Shown here: positions 31,401-50,900 of the stretch, in pieces
Position numbering within the stretch: the stretch's first letter is position 1
Layout of the letters: every line of letters begins with the position of its first letter
From: Osedax fenrisi
Lineage: Eukaryota; Annelida; Polychaeta; Sabellida; Siboglinidae
Assembly: GCA_964019155.1 (NCBI GenBank)
Contig: OZ025239.1
Location: forward strand, 100,670,934 to 100,734,933
Direction: 5' to 3'
Length of the DNA: 64,000 nucleotides
Translations under genes and position numbers: made by a program
The notes under the pieces: generated by a model
Database searches by the model: none
What the model was told of the DNA's origin: nothing
What the model saw: the letters and a program-made list of their open reading frames with translations, nothing else

Positions 31401-34400
31401 TACTATAAGCTACATAATATAGACTACATACTATATGCTACATACTATATGCTACATACTACATTCTACATACTACATTCTACATACTATATGCTACATA
31501 CTATATGCTACTACTATATGCTACATACTACATTCTACATACTACATTCTACATACTATATGCTACATACTATATTCTACATACTATAAGCTACATAATA
31601 TAGACTACATACTATATGCTACATACTATATGCTACATACTATATGCTACATACTACATTCTACATACTATATGCTACATACTATATGCTACTACTATAT
31701 GCTACATACTATATGCTACATACTATATGCTACATACTACATTCTACATACTATATGCTACATACTATATGCTACATACTATATGCTACATACTACATGC
31801 TACATACTATATGCTACTACTATATGCTACATACTACATTCTACATACTACATGCTACATACTATATGCTACATACTATATGCTACATACTATATGCTAC
31901 ATACTACATTCTACATACTATATGCTACATACTATATTCTACATACTATAAGCTACATAATATAGACTACATACTATATGCTACATACTATATTCTACAT
32001 ACTATATGCTACTACTATATGCTACATACTACATTCTACATACTATATTCTACATACTATAAGCTACATAATATAGACTACATACTATATGCTACATACT
32101 ATATGCTACATACTATATGCTACATACTACATTCTACATACTATATGCTACATACTATATGCTACATACTATATGCTACATACTATATGCTACATACTAT
32201 ATGCTACTACTATATGCTACATACTATATGCTACATACTATATGCTACATACTACATTCTACATACTACATTCTACATACTATATGCTACATACTATATT
32301 CTACATACTATATGCTACATACTACATTCTACATACTACATTCTACATACTATATGCTACATACTATATGCTACTACTATATGCTACATACTACATTCTA
32401 CATACTACATTCTACATACTATATGCTACATACTATATTCTACATACTATAAGCTACATAATATAGACTACATACTATATGCTACATACTATATGCTACA
32501 TACTATATGCTACATACTACATTCTACATACTATATGCTACATACTATATGCTACTACTATATGCTACATACTATATGCTACATACTATAAGCTACATAC
32601 TATATTCTACATACTACATTATACATACTATATGCTACATACTATATGCTACATACTATATGCTACATACTACATTCTACATACTATATGCTACATACTA
32701 TATGCTACATACTATATGCTACATACTATATTCTACATACTATAAGCTACATACTATATGCTACATACTATATGCTACATACTATATGCTACATACTACA
32801 TTCTACATACTACATTCTACATACTATATGCTACATACTACATTCTACATACTATATGCTACATACTATATTCTACATACTATAAGCTACATAATATAGA
32901 CTACATACTATATGCTACATACTATATTCTACATACTATATGCTACTACTATATGCTACATACTACATTCTACATACTATATTCTACATACTATAAGCTA
33001 CATAATATAGACTACATACTATATGCTACATACTATATGCTACATACTATATTCTACATACTACATTCTACATACTATATGCTACATACTATATGCTACT
33101 ACTATATGCTACATACTATATGCTACATACTATATTCTACATACTATATGCTACTACTATATGCTACATACTACATTCTACATACTATATTCTACATACT
33201 ATAAGCTACATAATATAGACTACATACTATATGCTACATACTATATGCTACATACTACATTCTACATACTATATGCTACATACTATATGCTACATACTAT
33301 ATGCTACATACTACATTCTACATACTATATGCTACATACTATATGCTACATACTACATTCTACATACTACATTCTACATACTATATGCTACATACTATAT
33401 TCTACATACTATAAGCTACATAATATAGACTACATACTATATGCTACATACTATATGCTACTACTATATGCTACATACTATATGCTACATACTATATTCT
33501 ACATACTATATGCTACTACTATATGCTACATACTACATTCTACATACTATATTCTACATACTATAAGCTACATAATATAGACTACATACTATATGCTACA
33601 TACTACATTCTACATACTATATGCTACTACTATATGCTACATACTATATGCTACATACTATATTCTACATACTATATGCTATTACTATATGCTACATACT
33701 ACATTCTACATACTATATTCTACATACTATAAGCTACATAATATAGACTACATACTATATGCTACATACTATATGCTACTACTATAAGCTACATACTATA
33801 AGCTACATAATATAGACTACATACTATATGCTACTACTATATGCTACTACTATATGCTACATACTATATGCTACATACTACATTCTACATACTATATTCT
33901 ACATACTATATTCTACATACTATATGCTACATACTATATGCCACATACTATATGCTACATACTATATGCTACTACTATATGCTACATACTACATTCTACA
34001 TACTACATTCTACATACTATATGCTACATACTATATTCTACATACTATATGCTATTACTATATGCTACATACTACATGCTACATACTATATTCTACATAC
34101 TATATGCTACTACTATATGCTACATACTATATTCTACATACTATATGCTACATACTATATTCTACATACTATATTCTACATACTATATGCTACATAATAT
34201 AGACTACATACTATATGCTACATACTATATGCTACTACTATATGCTACATACTACATTCTACATACTATATGCTACATACTATATGCTACTACTATATGC
34301 TACATACTACATTCTACATACTACATTCTACATACTATATGCTACATACTATATGCTACTATTATATGCTACATACTACATTCTACATACTACATTCTAC

Positions 34401-35080
34401 ATACTATATGCTACTACTATATGCCACATACTACATGCTACATACTATATGCTACTACTATATGCTACATACTATATTCTACATACTATATTCTACATAC
34501 TATATGCTACATACTATATGCTACATACTATATGCTACATACTATATGCTACATACTATATTCTACATACTATATTCTACATACTATATGCTACATAATA
34601 TAGACTACATACTATATGCTACATACTATATGCTACTACTATATGCTACATACTACATTCTACATACTATATGCTACATACTATATGCTACTATTATATG
34701 CTACATACTACATTCTACATACTACATTCTACATACTATATGCTACATACTATATTCTACATACTATAAGCTACATAATATAGACTACATACTATATGCT
34801 ACATACTACATTCTACATACTATATGCTACATACTATATGCTACATACTATATTCTACATACTATATGCTACATACTATATGCCACATAATATAGACTAC
34901 ATACTATATGCTACATACTACATTCTACATACTATATTCTACATACTATAAGCTACATAATATAGACTACATACTATATGCTACATACTATATGCTACAT
35001 ACTACATTCGACATACTATATTCTACATACTATAAGCTACATAATATAGACTACATACTATATGCTACATACTATATGCT
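28480..35080. repeat. Satellite segment duplicated at about 35085-47900
   Basis: Monomer order from about 28480 recurs from about 35085 (offset 6,605). The offset grows to 6,898 near 30250 and 7,175 near 30919-31965. The last part (33000-34900) matches 46200-47900 at offsets 13,177 then 12,997. This fits an original block P-Q-R followed by a second copy in which Q was amplified. Borders are approximate. Confidence 0.75.
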
Positions 35081-38000
35081 ACATACTACATTCTACATAC
35101 TACATTCTACATACTATATGCTACATACTATATGCTACTACTATATGCTACATACTACATTCTACATACTATATTCTACATACTATAAGCTACATAATAT
35201 AGACTACATACTATATGCTACTACTATATGCTACTACTATATGCTACATACTATATGCTACATACTATATGCTACATACTATATTCTACATACTATATGC
35301 TACATACTATATTCTACATACTATATGCTACATACTACATTCTACATACTATATGCTACTACTATATGCTACTACTATATGCTACATACTACATTCTACA
35401 TACTATATTCTACATACTATAAGCTACATAATATAGACTACATACTATATGCTACATACTATATGCTACATACTACATTCTACATACTATATGCTACATA
35501 CTATATGCTACATACTATATGCTACATACTACATTCTACATACTATATGCTACATACTATATTCTACATACTATAAGCTACATAATATAGACTACATACT
35601 ATATGCCACATACTATATGCTACATACTATATGCTACATACTACATTCTACATACTATATGCTACATACTATATTCTACATACTATAGACTACATACTAT
35701 ATGCTACATACTATATGCTACATACTACATTCTACATACTACATTCTACATACTATATGCTACATACTATATGCTACTACTATATGCTACATACTACATT
35801 CTACATACTACATTCTACATACTATATGCTACATACTATATTCTACATACTATATGCTACATACTATATGCCACATACTACATTCTACATACTACATTCT
35901 ACATACTATATGCTACATACTATATGCTACTACTATATGCTACATACTACATTCTACATACTACATTCTACATACTATATGCTACATACTATATTCTACA
36001 TACTATAAGCTACATAATATAGACTACATACTATATGCTACATACTATATGCTACATACTATATGCTACATACTACATTCTACATACTACATTCTACATA
36101 CTATATGCTACATACTATATTCTACATACTATAAGCTACATAATATAGACTACATACTATATGCTACATACTATATGCTACATACTATATGCTACATACT
36201 ATATGCTACATACTACATTCTACTACTATATGCTACATACTATATTCTACATACTATATGCTACATACTATATTCTACATACTATATGCTACATACTATA
36301 TGCTACATACTACATTCTACATACTATATGCTACATACTATATGCTACATACTATATGCTACTACTATATGCTACATACTATATGCTACATACTATATGC
36401 TACATACTACATTCTACATACTACATTCTACATACTATATGCTACATACTATATTCTACATACTATAAGCTACATAATATAGACTACATACTATATGCTA
36501 CATACTATATGCTACTACTATATGCTACATACTATATGCTACATACTATATTCTACATACTATATGCTACTACTATATGCTACATACTACATTCTACATA
36601 CTATATTCTACATACTATAAGCTACATAATATAGACTACATACTATATGCTACATACTATATGCTACATACTACATTCTACATACTATATGCTACATACT
36701 ATATTCTACATACTATAAGCTACATAATATAGACTACATACTATATGCTACATACTATATGCTACTACTATATGCTACATACTATATGCTACATACTATA
36801 TGCTACATACTATATGCTACTACTATATGCTACATACTACATTCTACATACTACATTCTACATACTATATGCTACATACTATATTCTACATACTATAAGC
36901 TACATAATATAGACTACATACTATATGCTACATACTATATGCTACATACTATATGCTACATACTACATTCTACATACTACATTCTACATACTATATGCTA
37001 CATACTATATTCTACATACTATAAGCTACATAATATAGACTACATACTATATGCTACATACTATATGCTAATACTATATGCTACATACTATATGCTACAT
37101 ACTACATTCTACATACTATATGCTACATACTATATGCTACATACTATATGCTACTACTATATGCTACATACTATATGCTACATACTATATGCTACATACT
37201 ACATTCTACATACTACATTCTACATACTATATGCTACATACTATATTCTACATACTACATTCTACATACTACATTCTACATACTATATGCTACATACTAT
37301 ATGCTACATACTATATGCTACATACTATATGCTACATACTATATGCTACATACTATATGCTACATACTATATGCTACATACTATATGCTACATACTATAT
37401 GCTACATACTACATTCTACATACTACATTCTACATACTATATGCTACATACTATATGCTACATACTATATGCTACATAATATAGACTACATACTATATGC
37501 TACATACTATATGCTACTACTATATGCTACATACTATATGCTACATACTATATGCTACATACTATATGCTACTACTATATGCTACATACTATATTCTACA
37601 TACTATATGCTACATACTATATTCTACATACTATATGCTACATACTATATGCTACATACTACATTCTACATACTATATGCTACATACTATATGCTACATA
37701 CTATATGCTACTACTATATGCTACATACTATATGCTACATACTATATGCTACATACTACATTCTACATACTACATTCTACATACTATATGCTACATACTA
37801 TATTCTACATACTATAAGCTACATAATATAGACTACATACTATATGCTACATACTATATGCTACTACTATATGCTACATACTATATGCTACATACTATAT
37901 TCTACATACTATATGCTACTACTATATGCTACATACTACATTCTACATACTATATTCTACATACTATAAGCTACATAATATAGACTACATACTATATGCT

Positions 38001-38093
38001 ACATACTATATGCTACATACTACATTCTACATACTATATGCTACATACTATATTCTACATACTATAAGCTACATAATATAGACTACATACTAT

Positions 38094-41000
38094 ATGCTAC
38101 ATACTATATGCTACATACTACATTCTACATACTACATTCTACATACTATATTCTACATACTATATGCTACTACTATATGCTACATACTACATTCTACATA
38201 CTACATTCTACATACTATATGCTACATACTATATTCTACATACTATAAGCTACATAATATAGACTACATACTATATGCTACATACTATATGCTACATACT
38301 ATATGCTACATACTACATTCTACATACTACATTCTACATACTATATGCTACATACTATATTCTACATACTATAAGCTACATAATATAGACTACATACTAT
38401 ATGCTACATACTATATGCTACTACTATATGCTACATACTATATGCTACATACTACATTCTACATACTATATGCTACATACTACATTCTACATACTATATG
38501 CTACATACTATATGCTACATACTATATGCTACATACTACATTCTACATACTATATGCTACATACTATATTCTACATACTATAAGCTACATAATATAGACT
38601 ACATACTATATGCTACATACTATATGCTACATACTACATTCTACATACTACATTCTACATACTATATGCTACATACTATATGCTACTACTATATGCTACA
38701 TACTACATTCTACATACTACATTCTACATACTATATGCTACATACTATATTCTACATACTATAAGCTACATAATATAGACTACATACTATATGCTACATA
38801 CTATATGCTACATACTATATGCTACATACTACATTCTACATACTATATGCTACATACTATATGCTACTACTATATGCTACATACTATATGCTACATACTA
38901 TATGCTACATACTACATTCTACATACTATATGCTACATACTATATGCTACATACTATATGCTACATACTACATGCTACATACTATATGCTACTACTATAT
39001 GCTACATACTACATTCTACATACTACATGCTACATACTATATGCTACATACTATATGCTACATACTATATGCTACATACTACATTCTACATACTATATGC
39101 TACATACTATATTCTACATACTATAAGCTACATAATATAGACTACATACTATATGCTACATACTATATTCTACATACTATATGCTACTACTATATGCTAC
39201 ATACTACATTCTACATACTATATTCTACATACTATAAGCTACATAATATAGACTACATACTATATGCTACATACTATATGCTACATACTATATGCTACTA
39301 CTATATGCTACATACTATATGCTACATACTATATGCTACATACTACATTCTACATACTATATGCTACATACTATATGCTACATACTATATGCTACATACT
39401 ATATGCTACATACTATATGCTACTACTATATGCTACATACTATATGCTACATACTATATGCTACATACTACATTCTACATACTACATTCTACATACTATA
39501 TGCTACATACTATATTCTACATACTATATGCTACATACTACATTCTACATACTACATTCTACATACTATATGCTACATACTATATGCTACTACTATATGG
39601 TACATACTACATTCTACATACTACATTCTACATACTATATGCTACATACTATATTCTACATACTATAAGCTACATAATATAGACTACATACTATATGCTA
39701 CATACTATATGCTACATACTATATGCTACATACTACATTCTACATACTATATGCTACATACTATATGCTACTACTATATGCTACATACTATATGCTACAT
39801 ACTATAAGCTACATACTATATTCTACATACTACATTATACATACTATATGCTACATACTATATGCTACATACTATATGCTACATACTACATTCTACATAC
39901 TATATGCTACATACTATATGCTACATACTATATGCTACATACTATATGCTACATACTATATGCTACTACTATATGCTACATACTATATGCTACATACTAT
40001 ATGCTACATACTACATTCTACATACTACATTCTACATACTATATGCTACATACTATATTCTACATACTATAAGCTACATAATATAGACTACATACTATAT
40101 GCTACATACTATATGCTACATACTATATGCTACATACTATATGCTACATACTATATGCTACATACTACATTCTACATACTATATGCTACATACTATATTC
40201 TACATACTATAAGCTACATAATATAGACTACATACTATATGCTACATACTATATTCTACATACTATATGCTACTACTATATGCTACATACTACATTCTAC
40301 ATACTATATTCTACATACTATAAGCTACATAATATAGACTACATACTATATGCTACATACTATATGCTACATACTATATTCTACATACTACATTCTACAT
40401 ACTATATGCTACATACTATATGCTACTACTATATGCTACATACTATATGCTACATACTATATTCTACATACTATATGCTACTACTATATGCTACATACTA
40501 CATTCTACATACTATATTCTACATACTATAAGCTACATAATATAGACTACATACTATATGCTACATACTATATGCTACATACTACATTCTACATACTATA
40601 TGCTACATACTATATTCTACATACTATAAGCTACATAATATAGACTACATACTATATGCTACATACTATATGCTACATACTACATTCTACATACTACATT
40701 CTACATACTATATGCTACATACTATATGCTACATACTATATGCTACATACTACATTCTACATACTACATTCTACATACTATATGCTACATACTATATGCT
40801 ACTACTATATGCTACATACTATAAGCTACATACTATATGCTACATACTACATTCTACATACTATATGCTACATACTATATTCTACATACTATAAGCTACA
40901 TAATATAGACTACATACTATATGCTACATACTATATGCTACATACTACATTCTACATACTATATGCTACATACTATATTCTACATACTATAAGCTACATA

Positions 41001-44000
41001 ATATAGACTACATACTATATGCTACATACTATATGCTACATACTACATTCTACATACTACATTCTACATACTATATGCTACATACTATATGCTACTACTA
41101 TATGCTACATACTACATTCTACATACTACATTCTACATACTATATGCTACATACTATATTCTACATACTATAAGCTACATAATATAGACTACATACTATA
41201 TGCTACATACTATATGCTACATACTATATGCTACATACTACATTCTACATACTACATTCTACATACTATATGCTACATACTATATTCTACATACTATAAG
41301 CTACATAATATAGACTACATACTATATGCTACATACTATATGCTACTACTATATGCTACATACTATATGCTACATACTACATTCTACATACTATATGCTA
41401 CATACTACATTCTACATACTATATGCTACATACTATATGCTACATACTATATGCTACATACTACATTCTACATACTATATGCTACATACTATATTCTACA
41501 TACTATAAGCTACATAATATAGACTACATACTATATGCTACATACTATATGCTACATACTACATTCTACATACTACATTCTACATACTATATGCTACATA
41601 CTATATGCTACTACTATATGCTACATACTACATTCTACATACTACATTCTACATACTATATGCTACATACTATATTCTACATACTATAAGCTACATAATA
41701 TAGACTACATACTATATGCTACATACTATATGCTACATACTATATGCTACATACTACATTCTACATACTATATGCTACATACTATATGCTACTACTATAT
41801 GCTACATACTATATGCTACATACTATATGCTACATACTACATTCTACATACTATATGCTACATACTATATGCTACATACTATATGCTACATACTACATGC
41901 TACATACTATATGCTACTACTATATGCTACATACTACATTCTACATACTACATGCTACATACTATATGCTACATACTATATGCTACATACTATATGCTAC
42001 ATACTACATTCTACATACTATATGCTACATACTATATTCTACATACTATAAGTTACATAATATAGACTACATACTATATGCTACATACTATATTCTACAT
42101 ACTATATGCTACTACTATATGCTACATACTACATTCTACATACTATATTCTACATACTATAAGCTACATAATATAGACTACATACTATATGCTACATACT
42201 ATATGCTACATACTATATGCTACTACTATATGCTACATACTATATGCTACATACTATATGCTACATACTACATTCTACATACTATATGCTACATACTATA
42301 TGCTACATACTATATGCTACATACTATATGCTACATACTATATGCTACTACTATATGCTACATACTATATGATACATACTATATGCTACATACTACATTC
42401 TACATACTACATTCTACATACTATATGCTACATACTATATTCTACATACTATATGCTACATACTACATTCTACATACTACATTCTACATACTATATGCTA
42501 CATACTATATGCTACTACTATATGGTACATACTACATTCTACATACTACATTCTACATACTATATGCTACATACTATATTCTACATACTATAAGCTACAT
42601 AATATAGACTACATACTATATGCTACATACTATATGCTACATACTATATGCTACATACTACATTCTACATACTATATGCTACATACTATATGCTACTACT
42701 ATATGCTACATACTATATGCTACATACTATAAGCTACATACTATATTCTACATACTACATTATACATACTATATGCTACATACTATATGCTACATACTAT
42801 ATGCTACATACTACATTCTACATACTATATGCTACATACTATATGCTACATACTATATGCTACATACTATATGCTACATACTATATGCTACTACTATATG
42901 CTACATACTATATGCTACATACTATATGCTACATACTACATTCTACATACTACATTCTACATACTATATGCTACATACTATATTCTACATACTATAAGCT
43001 ACATAATATAGACTACATACTATATGCTACATACTATATGCTACATACTATATGCTACATACTATATGCTACATACTATATGCTACATACTACATTCTAC
43101 ATACTATATGCTACATACTATATTCTACATACTATAAGCTACATAATATAGACTACATACTATATGCTACATACTATATTCTACATACTATATGCTACTA
43201 CTATATGCTACATACTACATTCTACATACTATATTCTACATACTATAAGCTACATAATATAGACTACATACTATATGCTACATACTATATGCTACATACT
43301 ATATTCTACATACTACATTCTACATACTATATGCTACATACTATATGCTACTACTATATGCTACATACTATATGCTACATACTATATTCTACATACTATA
43401 TGCTACTACTATATGCTACATACTACATTCTACATACTATATTCTACATACTATAAGCTACATAATATAGACTACATACTATATGCTACATACTATATGC
43501 TACATACTACATTCTACATACTATATGCTACATACTATATGCTACATACTATATGCTACATACTACATTCTACATACTATATGCTACATACTATATGCTA
43601 CATACTACATTCTACATACTACATTCTACATACTATATGCTACATACTATATTCTACATACTATAAGCTACATAATATAGACTACATACTATATGCTACA
43701 TACTATATGCTACATACTATATGCTACTACTATATGCTACATACTATAAGCTACATACTATATGCTACATACTACATTCTACATACTATATGCTACATAC
43801 TATATTCTACATACTATAAGCTACATAATATAGACTACATACTATATGCTACATACTATATGCTACATACTACATTCTACATACTATATGCTACATACTA
43901 TATTCTACATACTATAAGCTACATAATATAGACTACATACTATATGCTACATACTATATGCTACATACTACATTCTACATACTACATTCTACATACTATA

Positions 44001-46800
44001 TGCTACATACTATATGCTACTACTATATGCTACATACTACATTCTACATACTACATTCTACATACTATATGCTACATACTATATTCTACATACTATAAGC
44101 TACATAATATAGACTACATACTATATGCTACATACTATATGCTACATACTATATGCTACATACTACATTCTACATACTACATTCTACATACTATATGCTA
44201 CATACTATATTCTACATACTATAAGCTACATAATATAGACTACATACTATATGCTACATACTATATGCTACTACTATATGCTACATACTATATGCTACAT
44301 ACTACATTCTACATACTATATGCTACATACTACATTCTACATACTATATGCTACATACTATATGCTACATACTATATGCTACATACTACATTCTACATAC
44401 TATATGCTACATACTATATTCTACATACTATAAGCTACATAATATAGACTACATACTATATGCTACATACTATATGCTACATACTACATTCTACATACTA
44501 CATTCTACATACTATATGCTACATACTATATGCTACTACTATATGCTACATACTACATTCTACATACTACATTCTACATACTATATGCTACATACTATAT
44601 TCTACATACTATAAGCTACATAATATAGACTACATACTATATGCTACATACTATATGCTACATACTATATGCTACATACTACATTCTACATACTATATGC
44701 TACATACTATATGCTACTACTATATGCTACATACTATATGCTACATACTATATGCTACATACTACATTCTACATACTATATGCTACATACTATATGCTAC
44801 ATACTATATGCTACATACTACATGCTACATACTATATGCTACTACTATATGCTACATACTACATTCTACATACTACATGCTACATACTATATGCTACATA
44901 CTATATGCTACATACTATATGCTACATACTACATTCTACATACTATATGCTACATACTATATTCTACATACTATAAGCTACATAATATAGACTACATACT
45001 ATATGCTACATACTATATTCTACATACTATATGCTACTACTATATGCTACATACTACATTCTACATACTATATTCTACATACTATAAGCTACATAATATA
45101 GACTACATACTATATGCTACATACTATATGCTACATACTATATGCTACTACTATATGCTACATACTATATGCTACATACTATATGCTACATACTACATTC
45201 TACATACTATATGCTACATACTATATGCTACATACTATATGCTACATACTATATGCTACATACTATATGCTACTACTATATGCTACATACTATATGCTAC
45301 ATACTATATGCTACATACTACATTCTACATACTACATTATACATACTATATGCTACATACTATATTCTACATACTATATGCTACATACTACATTCTACAT
45401 ACTACATTCTACATACTATATGCTACATACTATATGCTACTACTATATGGTACATACTACATTCTACATACTACATTCTACATACTATATGCTACATACT
45501 ATATTCTACATACTATAAGCTACATAATATAGACTACATACTATATGCTACATACTATATGCTACATACTATATGCTACATACTACATTCTACATACTAT
45601 ATGCTACATACTATATGCTACTACTATATGCTACATACTATATGCTACATACTATAAGCTACATACTATATTCTACATACTACATTATACATACTATATG
45701 CTACATACTATATGCTACATACTATATGCTACATACTACATTCTACATACTATATGCTACATACTATATGCTACATACTATATGCTACATACTATATGCT
45801 ACATACTATATGCTACTACTATATGCTACATACTATATGCTACATACTATATGCTACATACTACATTCTACATACTACATTCTACATACTATATGCTACA
45901 TACTATATTCTACATACTATAAGCTACATAATATAGACTACATACTATATGCTACATACTATATGCTACATACTATATGCTACATACTATATGCTACATA
46001 CTATATGCTACATACTACATTCTACATACTATATGCTACATACTATATTCTACATACTATAAGCTACATAATATAGACTACATACTATATGCTACATACT
46101 ATATTCTACATACTATATGCTACTACTATATGCTACATACTACATTCTACATACTATATTCTACATACTATAAGCTACATAATATAGACTACATACTATA
46201 TGCTACATACTATATGCTACATACTATATTCTACATACTACATTCTACATACTATATGCTACATACTATATGCTACTACTATATGCTACATACTATATGC
46301 TACATACTATATTCTACATACTATATGCTACTACTATATGCTACATACTACATTCTACATACTATATTCTACATACTATAAGCTACATAATATAGACTAC
46401 ATACTATATGCTACATACTATATGCTACATACTACATTCTACATACTATATGCTACATACTATATGCTACATACTATATGCTACATACTACATTCTACAT
46501 ACTATATGCTACATACTATATGCTACATACTACATTCTACATACTACATTCTACATACTATATGCTACATACTATATTCTACATACTATAAGCTACATAA
46601 TATAGACTACATACTATATGCTACATACTATATGCTACTACTATATGCTACATACTATATGCTACATACTATATTCTACATACTATATGCTACTACTATA
46701 TGCTACATACTACATTCTACATACTATATTCTACATACTATAAGCTACATAATATAGACTACATACTATATGCTACATACTACATTCTACATACTATATG
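38094..46800. repeat. 2,925-bp higher-order repeat, three tandem copies
   Basis: Monomer order repeats at exactly 2,925 bp: starts near 38094, 41019 and 43944. The rare variant TATATGG followed by TACATAC ends at 39600, 42525 and 45450, exactly one period apart, and is absent from the related segment at 30919-33600. The rare CATTATACATAC is found in all four. About 210 monomers per unit. The right border grades into the segment matching 33600-34900. Confidence 0.88.
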
Positions 46801-47904
46801 CTACTACTATATGCTACATACTATATGCTACATACTATATTCTACATTCTATATGCTATTACTATATGCTACATACTACATTCTACATACTATATTCTAC
46901 ATACTATAAGCTACATAATATAGACTACATACTATATGCTACATACTATATGCTACTACTATAAGCTACATACTATAAGCTACATAATATAGACTACATA
47001 CTATATGCTACTACTATATGCTACTACTATATGCTACATACTATATGCTACATACTACATTCTACATACTATATTCTACATACTATATTCTACATACTAT
47101 ATGCTACATACTATATGCCACATACTATATGCTACATACTATATGCTACTACTATATGCTACATACTACATTCTACATACTACATTCTACATACTATATG
47201 CTACATACTATATGCTACATACTATATGCTACTACTATATGCTACATACTACATTCTACATACTATATGCTACATACTATATGCTACTACTATATGCTAC
47301 ATACTACATTCTACATACTACATTCTACATACTATATGCTACATACTATATGCTACTATTATATGCTACATACTACATTCTACATACTACATTCTACATA
47401 CTATATGCTACTACTATATGCCACATACTACATGCTACATACTATATGCTACTACTATATGCTACATACTATATTCTACATACTATATTCTACATACTAT
47501 ATGCTACATACTATATGCTACATACTATATGCTACATACTATATGCTACATACTATATTCTACATACTATATTCTACATACTATATGCTACATAATATAG
47601 ACTACATACTATATGCTACATACTATATGCTACTACTATATGCTACATACTACATTCTACATACTATATGCTACATACTATATGCTACTATTATATGCTA
47701 CATACTACATTCTACATACTACATTCTACATACTATATGCTACATACTATATTCTACATACTATAAGCTACATAATATAGACTACATACTATATGCTACA
47801 TACTACATTCTACATACTATATGCTACATACTATATGCTACATACTATATTCTACATACTATATGCTACATACTATATGCCACATAATATAGACTACATA
47901 CTAT

Positions 47905-50900
47905 ATGCTACATACTACATTCTACATACTATATGCTACATACTATATGCCACATAATATAGACTACATACTATATGCTACATACTACATTCTACATACT
48001 ATATTCTACATACTATATGCTACATACTATATGCTACTACTATATGCTACATACTATATTCTACATACTATATTCTACATACTATATGCTACATAATATA
48101 GACTACATACTATATGCTACATACTATATGCTACTACTATATGCTACATACTACATTCTACATACTATATGCTACATACTATATGCTACTACTATATTCT
48201 ACATACTACATTCTACATACTACATTCTACATACTATATGCTACATACTATATGCTACTATTATATGCTACATACTACATTCTACATACTACATTCTACA
48301 TACTATATGCTACTACTATATGCCACATACTACATGCTACATACTATATGCTACTACTATATGCTACATACTATATTCTACATACTATATTCTACATACT
48401 ATATGCTACATACTATATGCTACATACTATATGCTACATACTCTATTCTACATACTATATTCTACATACTATATGCTACATAATATAGACTACATACTAT
48501 ATGCTACATACTATATGCTACTACTATATGCTACATACTACATTCTACATACTATATGCTACATACTATATGCTACTATTATATGCTACATACTACATTC
48601 TACATACTACATTCTACATACTATATGCTACATACTATATTCTACATACTATAAGCTACATAATATAGACTACATACTATATGCTACATACTACATTCTA
48701 CATACTATATGCTACATACTATATGCTACATACTATATTCTACATACTATATGCTACATACTATATGCCACATAATATAGACTACATACTATATGCTACA
48801 TACTACATTCTACATACTATATGCTACATACTATATGCTACATACTACATTCTACATACTATATGCTACATACTATATTCTACATACTATAAGCTACATA
48901 ATATAGACTACATACTATATGCTACTACTATATGCTACATACTATATGCTACATACTATATGCTACATACTACATTCTACATACTACATTCTACATACTA
49001 TATGCTACATACTATATGCTACTACTATATGCTACATACTATATGCTACATACTACATTCTACATACTATATGCTACATACTATATGCTACATACTATAT
49101 TCTACATACTATATGCTACATACTATATGCCACATAATATAGACTACATACTATATGCTACATACTACATTCTACATACTATATGCTACATACTATATGC
49201 TACATACTATATGCTACATACTATATGCTACATACTACATTCTACATACTATATGCTACATACTATATGCTACATACTATATGCTACATACTATATGCTA
49301 CATACTATATTCTACATACTATATGCTACATACTATATGCTACATACTATATTCTACATACTATAAGCTACATAATATAGACTACATACTATATGCTACT
49401 ACTATATGCTACATACTATATGCTACATACTATATGCTACATACTACATTCTACATACTACATTCTACATACTATATGCTACATACTATATTCTACATAC
49501 TATATGCTACATACTATATGCTACATACTATATGCTACATACTATATTCTACATACTATATTCTACATACTATATGCTACATACTATATGCTACATACTA
49601 TATGCTACATACTACATTCTACATACTATATGCTACATACTATATTCTACATACTATATTCTACATACTATAAGCTACATAATATAGACTACATACTATA
49701 TGCTACTACTATATGCTACATACTATATGCTACATACTATATGCTACATACTACATTCTACATACTACATTCTACATACTATATTCTACATACTACATTC
49801 TACATACTACATTCTACATACTATATTCTACATACTATATGCTACATACTATATGCTACTACTATATGCTACATACTATATGCTACATACTATATGCTAC
49901 ATACTATATGCTACATACTATATGCTACATACTACATTCTACATACTATATGCTACATACTATATGCTACATACTACATTCTACATACTATATGCTACAT
50001 ACTATATGCTACATACTATATGCTACATACTATATTCTACATACTATATGCTACATACTATATGCTACATACTATATTCTACATACTATAAGCTACATAC
50101 TATATTCTACATACTATATGCTACATACTATATTCTACATACTATATGCTACATACTATATGCTACATACTATATGCTACATACTACATTCTACATACTA
50201 TATGCTACATACTATATTCTACATACTATATTCTACATACTATAAGCTACATAATATAGACTACATACTATATGCTACTACTATATGCTACATACTATAT
50301 GCTACATACTATATGCTACATACTACATTCTACATACTACATTCTACATACTATATTCTACATACTACATTCTACATACTACATTCTACATACTATATTC
50401 TACATACTATATGCTACATACTATATGCTACTACTATATGCTACATACTATATGCTACATACTATATGCTACATACTATATGCTACATACTATATGCTAC
50501 ATACTACATTCTACATACTATATGCTACATACTATATGCTACATACTACATTCTACATACTATATGCTACATACTATATGCTACATTCTATATGCTACAT
50601 ACTATATTCTACATACTATATGCTACATACTATATGCTACATACTATATTCTACATACTATAAGCTACATACTATATGCTACATACTATATGCTACATAC
50701 TATATTCTACATACTATATGCTACATACTATATGCTACATACTATATTCTACATACTATAAGCTACATAATATAGACTACATACTATATGCTACATAATA
50801 TAGACTACATACTATATGCTACTACTATATGCTACATACTATATGCTACATACTATATGCTACATACTATATGCTACATACTATATTCTACATACTATAT

